From assembly GCA_013334335.1 (NCBI GenBank), contig JAAXXR010000012.1:1-44789 (forward strand): a stretch of 44,789 nt of DNA, in the 5' to 3' direction. The position numbers and the translations under genes are program-made. A model generated the notes under the pieces. That model did not search any database and was not told the DNA's origin. It worked only from the letters and a program-made list of their open reading frames with translations. The stretch is from Chlorobiaceae bacterium. Its GTDB lineage: Bacteria > Bacteroidota > Chlorobiia > Chlorobiales > Chlorobiaceae. This document shows positions 34,600 to 44,789 of this stretch, piece after piece; within the stretch, counting starts at the first letter, position 1; every line of letters begins with the position of its first letter.

Positions 34600-35835
34600 T
34601 CAATAACCGATATTTCTCCGGTTACGGAAAAAATTCATCGCCAGGGCCACCATCATCATGTTCGCAACAATCGAAGATCCTCCGTACGATACAAAGGGAA
34701 GAGGGACGCCTATGACGGGCATCAGACCTATGGTCATACCGATATTGATAAAGACATGAGTCATCAGAAGGGTCGCATATCCAGCAAGCACAAGTTCGAC
34801 AAACTTGTTCTTGATCGCCCCGACCATCCAGACAAGCCTGAGAATAAGTATCATGAAAAATACCAGCAGCAATGTTGAGCCGATCAATCCAAGCTCTTCG
34901 GCAATAACGCAGAAAATGAAATCGGTCCATTGCGCCGGTATATATCGAAGCTGCGTTTGCGTACCCTGAAGAAACCCTTTGCCGGTCAGGCCCCCGGAGG
35001 CAATGGCGATCTTTGACTGGAGTGCGTTGTATCCGGCACCCCTTGGATCGGACATTGGATCGAGAAATATCTGGATACGCTTGATCTGGTGAGGTCTGAG
35101 AATTGATGCCGTGAATTTCCAGGTCAGCAGTCCGCCGGCAAGACCGGCTCCGGTAATGATGAACTGGTGAAGCTCCGCCTTTTTCCTGATCAGGATAAAC
35201 GCCACGATGGACAACACGGCGATAACCATGAGAATGGTGAAATTGAAAAAACCCGATAGCAGGAGGATGATCGGCACGAGAATGACGAGGATGCTGTAGA
35301 GGTTGAAGCCGGCAAGGACCACCATGGGAACCACGAAGGAGAGGCAGGTCAGGGTCGTACCGGTGTCCGGCTGCATTAGCACCAGAGCCGCCGGAACCAG
35401 GGGAATGCACAGTGAGATCAGCAAATGGAGTGGATTGTCCATGTCGGTCTGGTCATCCGAAAGAAAACGCGCCAGCGCAATGATGGTGACCATCTTGGTC
35501 AGTTCCGAAGGCTGGAAGCTGAACATGCCAAAACGCACCCAGCTGGTCTGTCCGGCAACTTTCCGGCCAAAGACAAGTACGGCAAGAAGCAGCAGGATTC
35601 CTGCGCCATACATGATATAGGAGTTTTCCCTGATAAGCCGGTAATCGGTGAAATAGATCACCCCGACGACCAGGGCGCCAACAAGGGTCCATGAGAGCTG
35701 CCGGAAAAACATGCCCGTCTCTCCAGGTCCCTGGGTTGCACTGTGTGTCGCGCTGTAGACGGCCAGGAGACCCATGACGAGCGCTCCGGTCATCGAAATG
35801 ACGAGCCAGGGGTCGAATTTATTAATTTTTTCCAT
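34600..35835 (-). CDS. rodA: Rod-shape determining protein RodA (SEDS peptidoglycan polymerase)
   Basis: A 411-residue SEDS-family membrane protein with about ten helices. SEDS proteins polymerise lipid II glycan strands with a partner class B PBP; RodA acts in cell elongation. Family text: [38 protein letters not shown] with the catalytic Asp, [34 protein letters not shown] and [16 protein letters not shown]. The short loop forms and the [13 protein letters not shown] block favour RodA over FtsW. PBP2 and mre genes are not in the window, although mreBCD-pbp2-rodA clusters are common elsewhere. Start ATG at 35835. It diverges from era. Confidence 0.94.
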   Translation of the reverse strand: MEKINKFDPWLVISMTGALVMGLLAVYSATHSATQGPGETGMFFRQLSWTLVGALVVGVIYFTDYRLIRENSYIMYGAGILLLLAVLVFGRKVAGQTSWVRFGMFSFQPSELTKMVTIIALARFLSDDQTDMDNPLHLLISLCIPLVPAALVLMQPDTGTTLTCLSFVVPMVVLAGFNLYSILVILVPIILLLSGFFNFTILMVIAVLSIVAFILIRKKAELHQFIITGAGLAGGLLTWKFTASILRPHQIKRIQIFLDPMSDPRGAGYNALQSKIAIASGGLTGKGFLQGTQTQLRYIPAQWTDFIFCVIAEELGLIGSTLLLVFFMILILRLVWMVGAIKNKFVELVLAGYATLLMTHVFINIGMTIGLMPVIGVPLPFVSYGGSSIVANMMMVALAMNFFRNRRNIGY

Positions 35836-35936
35836 GTCTTGAACCGGATGTGCATCATGTTATCTTGTTCACAACAGCCGCCGATCCGTCATGCCAACCA
35901 TCCGGGCCGGCAGAAAACATACAACGGAATCTTCAA

Positions 35937-36854
35937 GTGCAGCCATCTTCATTCACCTGCGGCCATGCAGCCTTCGTCGGCGCGCCAAACGCCGGAAAAT
36001 CGACCCTGCTCAACCGCCTGCTCGATCACAAGCTATCTATTGTAACGCCAAAACCGCAAACAACAAGGAAAAAAATAACCGGCATATTCCATGACGACCG
36101 AAGCCAGATCGTCATCCTCGACACCCCGGGAATCATGGAACCGAAGCAGTCCCTGCACGAGTCGATGCTCGAAACCACCCGCCAGGCACTCAGGGATGCA
36201 GACGTCATTGTGGCGCTCATTCCCTTCGCGAAAGGCGAAGAGGCGATCGACCGGAAATTTGCCGACGAGCTGATCGGCAGATGGGTGAAACCGGCAGGCA
36301 AGCCCTTCATCATCGCCCTCAACAAATCCGATCTCGTCTCAGCCGAGACCGTCAGAAAGGTGCAGGAGGAGATCCAGGAGACCTTTTCGCCCGTCGCGAC
36401 CCCAGCCCTTTCGGCGCTCAAGGGCAGCAATGTCAACGATCTCGTGGAGCTCATCAGGCCGCACCTTCCGCTCGACGAACCGCTCTATCCCGAAGAGATG
36501 CTGAGCACCGAACCGGAACGGTTCTTCGCCGCTGAAATCATCCGTGAAAAGATCTTCCTTCTTTATGGGCGGGAGATACCCTATTCGACCGAGGTAACCG
36601 TCGACGAGTTCAGGGAGCAGCACGAAAATGACCCGAGAAAAAAGGAGCTGATCCGCTGCTCGGTCATCGTCGAGCGCAACAGCCAGAAGCAGATCATCGT
36701 GGGGGCAAAAGGTGCCGCCATCAAGAAACTGGGCCAGGCGGCAAGGGCGGATATCGAGGAAATGCTCGGCAGGCCGGTCTTCCTGGAGATCTTCGTCAAG
36801 ATCAGGCCCGACTGGAGAAAGAGGAAAAACCTGCTCAAGAGCTACGGGTATTGA
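35937..36854 (+). CDS. era: GTPase Era
   Basis: Era binds the 3' end of 16S rRNA and helps 30S maturation. G1 is [14 protein letters not shown]2 lies around [12 protein letters not shown]3 is LDTPGI and G4 is NKSDL. The C-terminal KH domain has the [13 protein letters not shown] loop that contacts RNA. The frame is open from an ATG at 35850, giving 334 aa, but that adds 29 residues unlike any Era; the GTG at 35937 gives 305 aa, the family length, with the P loop 17 residues in. I prefer the GTG. Divergent from rodA, whose start is 101 bases away. Confidence 0.95.
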   Translation: MQPSSFTCGHAAFVGAPNAGKSTLLNRLLDHKLSIVTPKPQTTRKKITGIFHDDRSQIVILDTPGIMEPKQSLHESMLETTRQALRDADVIVALIPFAKGEEAIDRKFADELIGRWVKPAGKPFIIALNKSDLVSAETVRKVQEEIQETFSPVATPALSALKGSNVNDLVELIRPHLPLDEPLYPEEMLSTEPERFFAAEIIREKIFLLYGREIPYSTEVTVDEFREQHENDPRKKELIRCSVIVERNSQKQIIVGAKGAAIKKLGQAARADIEEMLGRPVFLEIFVKIRPDWRKRKNLLKSYGY

Positions 36855-36862
36855 AGAAACGC

Positions 36863-36892
36863 AAAAACCCTTCCGGCGACGGAAGGGTTTTT
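36863..36892. terminator. Bidirectional terminator between era and rpsA
   Basis: AAAAACCCTTCCG (36863-36875) and CGGAAGGGTTTTT (36880-36892) form a perfect 13-base-pair stem with a GCGA loop. T runs exist on both strands, fitting the convergent genes. Confidence 0.95.
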
Positions 36893-36918
36893 ACGTTAAC
36901 TGCTGGTTTTGCAGAAGA

Positions 36919-38673
<1,755 letters not shown>

Positions 38674-38788
38674 TAATGTTTTCCTTCCTCTCTGGTGATG
38701 TGCCGTCAGCCGCGAGAGATTTCAGCTGCCGGTTTTAGTGTTTATAAATGCATCCGGTGAAAACAGGCTCGGAAGGGCCCGGATGACT

Positions 38789-39487
38789 TTACCCTTCCAG
38801 AACGTTCATTGCCAGTTGGAAGACCCTCGAAACCTGCTCGTCTATGGTCGACAGCGAGGTGTCCACCACCACGGCATCAGGATGCCGCTTCAGCGGCGCA
38901 TGGGTACGCTCCTCGTCGTCGCGGTCGCGCTTCCGGATCTCCTCCTCGAGCTCTTCGACCGTCGGCGCTGCGTCAACCCCGCCCTTCAGCGACAGTTCGG
39001 CATGGCGGCGCTTTGCCCGTTCACGGGGATCGGCCACCAGGAAAATCTTGAGTTCAGCATCCGGAAACACCACGGTGCCGATGTCACGGCCATCCATGAC
39101 CACCGCCCTGGCTGCTCCCATCTGCTGCTGGAGTTCGAGCAGCCGGTCCCTGACCGGCTTGAGCGAGCTGACGAAGCTCACCTCGCGGCTCACCGAATTC
39201 TCCCGTATCGCTTCTGACACGTCTTCCCCGTCAAGAAACACCCGGTCTCCCCGGAACTCGATGTCCACACCTTCAAGAAGTCCGGCAACCTCACGGTCAT
39301 CGTGGCGAAGGCGGTCGAGCATCCCTGCCCGGAGCACCTTCAGGGTGACGGAGCGGTACATTGCCCCGGTGTCGATATAGGTGTAGCCGAGCTTTCCGGC
39401 AAGGATCCTGGCCGTCGTGCTCTTGCCCGACGCGGCAGGACCGTCAATGGCGATGATGATGGGGCGCTTTCCGATACGATTCTCCAC
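38789..39487 (-). CDS. cmk: Cytidylate kinase
   Basis: This 232-residue enzyme phosphorylates CMP and dCMP. The P loop is [17 protein letters not shown], then [37 protein letters not shown] (the D-G-R-D-I-G-T block) and the LID segment around [15 protein letters not shown]. Length fits the family (about 220-230). The start is probably GTG at 39487; no ATG lies suitably close in frame. It is 115 bases upstream of rpsA in the same orientation, an old and widely conserved gene pair. It diverges from ychF. Confidence 0.96.
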   Translation of the reverse strand: MENRIGKRPIIIAIDGPAASGKSTTARILAGKLGYTYIDTGAMYRSVTLKVLRAGMLDRLRHDDREVAGLLEGVDIEFRGDRVFLDGEDVSEAIRENSVSREVSFVSSLKPVRDRLLELQQQMGAARAVVMDGRDIGTVVFPDAELKIFLVADPRERAKRRHAELSLKGGVDAAPTVEELEEEIRKRDRDDEERTHAPLKRHPDAVVVDTSLSTIDEQVSRVFQLAMNVLEG

Positions 39488-39602
39488 AGCATTTTACTTT
39501 AGCCTGTCATTTTATCAAAAATATTTGCTTTTTCCAAACAGATTGATTACATGTTAAAACCGCAGAAGAAGCGGTCCTTTTCGTCAACCAACCCGCCTAC
39601 CC

Positions 39603-40694
39603 ATGTCACTTCGCTGCGGCATTGTCGGACTGCCCAATGTCGGCAAATCGACGCTGTTCAATGCCATTACGGCCAAACAGGCCGAGGCCGCCAACTATCC
39701 GTTCTGCACGATCGAGCCGAACGTCGGCACCGTGCTCGTACCGGACGGCAGGCTCCAGGAGATCGCAAAAGTCGTCAAGACCCCGGTCATCGTGCCGGCC
39801 GTCCTCGAGATCGTCGACATCGCCGGTCTGGTCAGGGGCGCCAGCAAGGGTGAGGGGCTCGGCAACCAGTTCCTTTCGCACATCCGTGAAGTGGATGCGA
39901 TCATCCACGTCGTACGCTGCTTCGACGATCCGGACATCATCCACGTTGAAGGCAAAATCGACCCGGCCGGCGACATCGCCACCATCGAAACCGAACTCAT
40001 GCTTGCCGACCTCGACAGCATGGAGAAACGGCTCGAAAAACTCAGGAAAGGCGCCCGCAAGGAGAAGGAGCAGCAACTGCTGGCCGACCTCGCCGAAAAG
40101 ATCGTGGCCGGCCTCGGTGAAGGCATCCCGGTACGCCGTATCCTGGAGAGCGACGATGAGCGCGAGATGGCAAAACAGTTCTTCCTGCTCACCGCCAAAC
40201 CGGAACTCTATGCCGCCAATGTGGCGGAAGGCGACCTGCCGGACGGCAACGACTATACCGCGATGGTCGCACAGATCGCGGCCGCGAGCGGATCGAAAAT
40301 GCTGATCATCAGCGCAAAGGCGGAGGCGGACATCGCGGAGCTGCCGGAAGAGGAGCGCCCCGACTTCCTTGAGAGCCTCGGCCTCGAGATGTCGGGACTC
40401 GACCGCCTGATCAGGACCGCCTATGACCTGCTCGGCCTGCACAACTACTTCACGGCCGGCGTCAAAGAGGTGCATGCCTGGACCATCCGCAAAGGTGCGG
40501 CAGCTCCGGAAGCCGCCGCGGCGATCCACTCCGACTTCGAGAAGGGGTTCATCAGGGCGGAAGTGATGCACTACGCAGACCTGATCGCCCTCGGTTCGGA
40601 GCAGAAGGTCAGGGAGGCCGGCAAGATGCGTTCCGAAGGCAAGGAGTATATTGTCAAGGACGGCGACGTGATCACCTTCCGCTTCAACGTGTAA
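39603..40694 (+). CDS. ychF: Redox-regulated ribosome-binding ATPase YchF
   Basis: A 363-residue OBG-family P-loop protein that prefers ATP over GTP and binds ribosomes. G1 is [19 protein letters not shown], the following [13 protein letters not shown] is diagnostic of YchF, G3 is [20 protein letters not shown], and the C-terminal TGS domain ends in [15 protein letters not shown]. The usual N-K-x-D specificity motif is replaced, as known for this family. Length is exactly the standard 363. The start is the ATG at 39603, just before the P loop. murI follows 105 bases later on the same strand. Confidence 0.97.
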   Translation: MSLRCGIVGLPNVGKSTLFNAITAKQAEAANYPFCTIEPNVGTVLVPDGRLQEIAKVVKTPVIVPAVLEIVDIAGLVRGASKGEGLGNQFLSHIREVDAIIHVVRCFDDPDIIHVEGKIDPAGDIATIETELMLADLDSMEKRLEKLRKGARKEKEQQLLADLAEKIVAGLGEGIPVRRILESDDEREMAKQFFLLTAKPELYAANVAEGDLPDGNDYTAMVAQIAAASGSKMLIISAKAEADIAELPEEERPDFLESLGLEMSGLDRLIRTAYDLLGLHNYFTAGVKEVHAWTIRKGAAAPEAAAAIHSDFEKGFIRAEVMHYADLIALGSEQKVREAGKMRSEGKEYIVKDGDVITFRFNV

Positions 40695-40799
40695 TGAAAC
40701 GCCGCGTGACCTGTTGCACGGCTGGATTGCCGCGTTGGCCCGATGCTCGAACCGCTCTCGACGGTCACCCGGCGTTTCTTCTCATATTTAATTGACCTT

Positions 40800-41618
<819 letters not shown>

Positions 41619-41630
41619 AGACAATGGATA

Positions 41631-41643
41631 ATTGACAGTCAAT
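41631..41643. repeat. Short palindrome ATTGAC-A-GTCAAT
   Basis: A 6-base inverted repeat around one A, directly after AATGGATAATTG. The adjacent AATGGATAAT is the complement of the ATTATCCATT units in the tandem array 50 bases downstream, so the two can pair. Confidence 0.6.
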
Positions 41644-41684
41644 AGTTGAACAGCGAAATCAGGGAGATCTTCCACGACGCCGAT

Positions 41685-41719
41685 CCATTATCCATTATCC
41701 ATTATCCATTATCCATTAA
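41685..41719 (+). repeat. Tandem CCATTAT repeat upstream of ispH
   Basis: Four exact copies of the 7-mer CCATTAT and a fifth copy ending in A instead of T (41685-41719). It lies 70 bases before the ispH start. A 7-base unit is prone to slippage, and length may vary among strains. Confidence 0.95.
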
Positions 41720-41789
41720 TATCGTATCTTTCCTGCCGAAACCGACAATCGCCGGGCACTCGTCCCGGTCAGTACCGAGAGAGCTACCC

Positions 41790-42779
41790 GTGAAAGTAAA
41801 TCTTGACAGAACATCATCCGGATTCTGCATCGGCGTACAGGGAACGATCCATGTTGCGGAACAGAAACTTCGGGAAACCGGCAGCCTCTATTCGCTGGGG
41901 GATATCGTGCACAACGAGGTAGAGGTCCGCAGGCTCGAAGCGCTCGGGCTGATCACCATCGACGAAAACACCTTCTCGCGCATCTACAACACGAGTGTGC
42001 TGGTCCGGGCCCACGGCGAGCCCCCCTCGACCTATGAAACGGCCCGCAACAACAATCTCCGGATCACCGACACCACCTGCCCTGTCGTCTCGAAACTGCA
42101 GCGCACGGCGCGGCTCCTGCACGAACTGGGATACCAGGTCGTGATCTATGGCAAGAGCACCCATCCCGAAGTGATTGGCATCAACGGGCAGTGCGACAAC
42201 AAGGGCGTCATCATCAAGCATGCCGACCTTTCCGACCCGGAAGAGACGGCGGCCCTCGCACTCGACCGGAAAAGCGCGCTGATCTCGCAGACCACCATGG
42301 ACGTTCCCGGCTTTTACGAACTGAAAGCCAACCTCGAAAAGCTCTTCTCCTCGCACACAGGCGAGGAACCTCAACCCTGGCTGGCCATTCGCGACATTGA
42401 TATCACGGCAGACATGACCGGCGTACGTCAAATGCCGCAACTGGTCTTCAAGGACACCATCTGCCGTCAGGTATCGAGCCGAAACAGCAAACTTCGGGAT
42501 TTCGCCCTGTCGAACGACTGCATCGTGTTCGTGGCCGGCAAGAAAAGCTCGAACGGCCAGGTGCTCTATCTGATCTGCAGGGAAGCCAACCCGAACAGCC
42601 ATTTCATCGAGGATGTCGAAGAGATAGATGCGGCATGGTTCACGCTTGCGGATGGCCGCAAGGCAGACAGCGTCGGCGTCTGCGGCGCGACGTCGACCCC
42701 CATGTGGCTACTTGAAAAGGTGGCAAGGCATATCGAGGAAAGGTACGGCAATGACGCGCCGGCGACTCCGGAGGCATGA
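41790..42779 (+). CDS. ispH: 4-hydroxy-3-methylbut-2-enyl diphosphate reductase
   Basis: A 329-residue [4Fe-4S] enzyme, the last step of the MEP pathway, making IPP and DMAPP for carotenoids, menaquinone and chlorophyll tails. Cluster cysteines lie in GFCIGVQ, TTCPVV and [18 protein letters not shown] is the His-Glu block, and [10 protein letters not shown] and ISQTTMD follow as in the family. The start is most probably GTG at 41790, giving [13 protein letters not shown] at the N-terminus as in other IspH; the frame is open to an ATG at 41646, but that would translate the tandem-repeat region. The next gene, an iron-sulfur flavoprotein, begins 13 bases after its stop. Confidence 0.94.
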   Translation: MKVNLDRTSSGFCIGVQGTIHVAEQKLRETGSLYSLGDIVHNEVEVRRLEALGLITIDENTFSRIYNTSVLVRAHGEPPSTYETARNNNLRITDTTCPVVSKLQRTARLLHELGYQVVIYGKSTHPEVIGINGQCDNKGVIIKHADLSDPEETAALALDRKSALISQTTMDVPGFYELKANLEKLFSSHTGEEPQPWLAIRDIDITADMTGVRQMPQLVFKDTICRQVSSRNSKLRDFALSNDCIVFVAGKKSSNGQVLYLICREANPNSHFIEDVEEIDAAWFTLADGRKADSVGVCGATSTPMWLLEKVARHIEERYGNDAPATPEA

Positions 42780-42792
42780 AAAGATATTGAGC

Positions 42793-44748
42793 ATGAACAC
42801 CGTCCAACTCACCATCGACGGCCGCAACCTGTCGGTCGCCCCTGAACTCTCGATCCTCGAGGCCGCCCGACTGAACGGAATCGAGATCCCCACCCTCTGC
42901 TTCAACGAAACGCTGCCCGAACACGGATCGTGCTGGCTCTGCATCGTCGAGCTCAAGGGGCAGAACCGCTTTATCCCGGCCTGCAATACGAAGGTCTCCG
43001 AAGGCATGGTGGTCGAGACCGACAACGCAGAACTGCGGGGCATGCGCCGCCAGAGCCTCGAGCGTCTCATCGAGCAGCACTGCGGCGACTGTCTCGGGCC
43101 ATGCGAACTCTCCTGCCCGGCTGAGTGCAACATCCCCGGATTCGTCTCGGCCATCGCCTCCGGGCGCGACCGTGACGCCATGAGGATCATCATGGAAACC
43201 ATCCCGTTGCCCGGTATCCTCGGCCGCGTCTGCCCCGCGCCATGTGAAGAGGCCTGCCGCCGGCACGGTGTGGATGACCCTGTCTCGATCTGCGCCCTGA
43301 AACGCTTCGCCGCCGACCGCGACGCCCTGGCTCCCGAACCGTTGCTTCCCGAAAGGAAAACGAGCTCCGGCAAACGGGTGGCCATCATCGGAGCCGGGCC
43401 CGCCGGGTTGAGCTCGGCCTACTTCCTGCTCGCCGCAGGCCACGGCGTGACCATCATCGACGCCAATGAACAGCCGGGAGGGATGATGCGCTACGGCATA
43501 CCACGCTTCAGGCTCCCCGAGGCGGTCCTCGATGCCGACATCAGATCCATCCGGGCAATGGGCGCCGAGTTCCGGATGTCGACCCGATTCGGAAGCGACG
43601 TCGACTGGTCGTCACTGTCGAAGGATCACGACGCCCTCCTGATCAGCGTCGGAGCCAGTGTGGCATCGTCCATGGACATTCCCGGCGAAGGGATACCCGG
43701 AGTGACGAGCGGCATCGAATTCCTGAAAAACGCCGCCACCGGAACCGGCGAACCGACCGGGAACTCGGTCATCGTGGTCGGCGGCGGCAACACCGCCGTC
43801 GACGCGGCACGCACCGCACTGAGGCTTGGTGCCGGAAACGTGACCATCATGTACCGCAGAAGCCGTGAGGAGATGCCGGCCAACCGGCTTGAAATCGATG
43901 AGGCGGTTGCCGAAGGGGTCGAGCTCCTGTTGCTCACCGCACCCTCGCAGATCACCAGCACTCCTGGTGGTCTGCTGGTCAGCGCCGTGTCGATGCGGCT
44001 GGCGGAGCCCGACGCCGGCGGGCGGAGGCGCCCGGTGCCGATCGAGGGATCGGATTTTGAACTCAGGGCCGACCTGGTCATCGCCGCAACCGGCCAGCGG
44101 GTCGATATCCCGGTTTCTGCACTTCCGGGCCTCGATATCGAACACAACGGCACCGTCCGCATCGACGCCACCTCCCTGCAGAGCAGCGTGTCCGCCGTTT
44201 TCGCCTGCGGTGACTGTGTCACCGGCCCTGACCTCGCCGTACGCGCCGTCGGTCAGGGCCGTCGGGCCGCCACGGCGATCGACCGCTTCCTCAACGAGCT
44301 TCCCGCAGAAACGCCGTCGGTGGTATTCAATTCGTCGTACGGAGAACGCGACCATGCCCCTACCCCCTTCTATGAACGGGCAACGCCGGCAGCAAGGGTC
44401 CCCGTACCGGAGCTTTCCGCCGACCAACGGCGACGCAGCTTCTCCGAAGTGGTCACCGGCTACGATGTTGATGACGCCGTGAACGAAGCCCGTCGCTGCA
44501 TGCAGTGCCGGTGCCGCGCCGTAGACTCCTGCCGTCTGCGTGAGCTGGCTGGCCAGTTCGGACTCTCAACCGGCGCCGAAAGCCCGGAAAAAGCTGGTTT
44601 TTCCATCGATGGCAACAGAGAGGTCAGGTTCGAACGTGAAAAATGCGTCGACTGCGGGATCTGCGTCCGGACCCTGGAAGCCGCCGGCGGGAAACCGGGC
44701 TTCACCGCCCTGGCCGAAAGCTGCCCGACAGGTGCGATCAGCGCGTGA
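42793..44748 (+). CDS. 2Fe-2S / GltD-like FAD-NAD(P) oxidoreductase / ferredoxin fusion
   Basis: A 651-residue electron-transfer flavoprotein. Residues 1-70 are a NuoG/HydA-type [2Fe-2S] domain with Cys36, Cys47, Cys50 and Cys64. Next is HCGDCLGPCELSCPAEC (96-112) and VCPAPCEEAC, the Fe-S helical domain of glutamate synthase beta chains. The GltD-like core has FAD fold VAIIGAGPAGLSSAY, PGGMMRYGIPRFRLP, and an NAD(P) fold VIVVGGGNTAVDAARTAL. CACG-like FACGDCVTGPDLAVRA closes the FAD site. The C-terminal part holds more cysteines (CMQCRCRAVDSC) and a ferredoxin-like CVDCGIC with a distal SCPTGAI. It would shuttle electrons between NAD(P)H and ferredoxin-type carriers. Start ATG 42793 is 13 bases after ispH. 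Its partner or acceptor is unknown. Confidence 0.85.
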   Translation: MNTVQLTIDGRNLSVAPELSILEAARLNGIEIPTLCFNETLPEHGSCWLCIVELKGQNRFIPACNTKVSEGMVVETDNAELRGMRRQSLERLIEQHCGDCLGPCELSCPAECNIPGFVSAIASGRDRDAMRIIMETIPLPGILGRVCPAPCEEACRRHGVDDPVSICALKRFAADRDALAPEPLLPERKTSSGKRVAIIGAGPAGLSSAYFLLAAGHGVTIIDANEQPGGMMRYGIPRFRLPEAVLDADIRSIRAMGAEFRMSTRFGSDVDWSSLSKDHDALLISVGASVASSMDIPGEGIPGVTSGIEFLKNAATGTGEPTGNSVIVVGGGNTAVDAARTALRLGAGNVTIMYRRSREEMPANRLEIDEAVAEGVELLLLTAPSQITSTPGGLLVSAVSMRLAEPDAGGRRRPVPIEGSDFELRADLVIAATGQRVDIPVSALPGLDIEHNGTVRIDATSLQSSVSAVFACGDCVTGPDLAVRAVGQGRRAATAIDRFLNELPAETPSVVFNSSYGERDHAPTPFYERATPAARVPVPELSADQRRRSFSEVVTGYDVDDAVNEARRCMQCRCRAVDSCRLRELAGQFGLSTGAESPEKAGFSIDGNREVRFEREKCVDCGICVRTLEAAGGKPGFTALAESCPTGAISA

Positions 44749-44750
44749 GT

Positions 44751-44764
44751 CGTGACACGTGACG
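44751..44764. repeat. CGTGACACGTGACG repeat
   Basis: Exact reverse complement of 11366-11379. It starts two bases after the final stop codon and is followed by further short GC-rich repeats (CGCACGCACGCG) up to the window edge. Confidence 0.5.
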
Positions 44765-44789
44765 CACGCACGCGCCACGACTTTCTTAA

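Noticed and set aside
39606-40571. A 321-codon open frame antisense to ychF
   Set aside because: It is a mirror of the strongly biased ychF codons; ychF matches its family end to end.
41685-41719. Possible CRISPR-like repeat array
   Set aside because: The units are contiguous 7-mers without spacers and no cas gene is present.

Overview
The window reads as chromosomal DNA of a green sulfur bacterium (Chlorobiaceae, probably Chlorobaculum or a close relative). Evidence: a Rieske/cytochrome b pair with no cytochrome c1 gene; a carotenoid 1,2-hydratase (CrtC-type) gene beside it; a Bacteroidota/Chlorobiota-style isoleucyl-tRNA synthetase; moderately high GC; and few Shine-Dalgarno sequences. Assignment to the genus is inference. 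The content is almost entirely core genome. I see no prophage, transposase, CRISPR array, toxin-antitoxin pair or rRNA operon.

Layout. 124-4290: purN-queE-GT2 run (overlapping or almost abutting), nfo, and convergent ftsX. 4390-4462: tRNA-Ala(GGC) with its own promoter and terminator. 4611-7430: an unknown membrane protein, purF, and a zinc-less DksA-like protein. 7494-11132: ileS and a 70-residue protein that may belong to the chlorosome. 11405-17343: minus-strand sugar-nucleotide cluster rmlA-rmlC-rmlD-rmlB-manC, preceded by a CysQ-like gene with a degenerate active site. 17728-21204: a very large GH13 (alpha-amylase clan) protein. 21205-21724: repeat-rich intergenic DNA. 21725-24892: petB, petC and crtC. 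25037-25112: tRNA-Phe(GAA), with a possible structured RNA between it and gltX. 27218-29924: ftsH, a half-size TSUP permease and an HU/IHF-type protein. 30037-33833: minus-strand run mtaB-apt-nhaD-unknown. 34059-41618: coiled-coil/wHTH protein, rodA, era, rpsA, cmk, ychF and murI. 41790-44748: ispH followed by a 2Fe-2S/GltD-like/ferredoxin oxidoreductase.

Function. The genes serve purine synthesis and salvage (purN, purF, apt), tRNA and translation (queE, ileS, gltX, mtaB, rpsA, era, ychF, two tRNAs), envelope and division (ftsX, rodA, murI, rml/manC), photosynthetic electron transfer and pigments (petCB, crtC, perhaps the 70-aa protein), isoprenoid supply (ispH), proteolysis (ftsH) and glucan metabolism (GH13).

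The least explained items are: the GH13 protein with two large unassigned flanking domains; the CysQ-like protein with altered metal-site residues, separated from the GH13 gene by a cluster of GGACATG motifs; a possible structured RNA downstream of gltX; perfect inverted repeats at 5169-5207 and 6933-6981; dispersed intergenic repeats; and the ispH-linked iron-sulfur flavoprotein. I found no clear new defence or mobile system.
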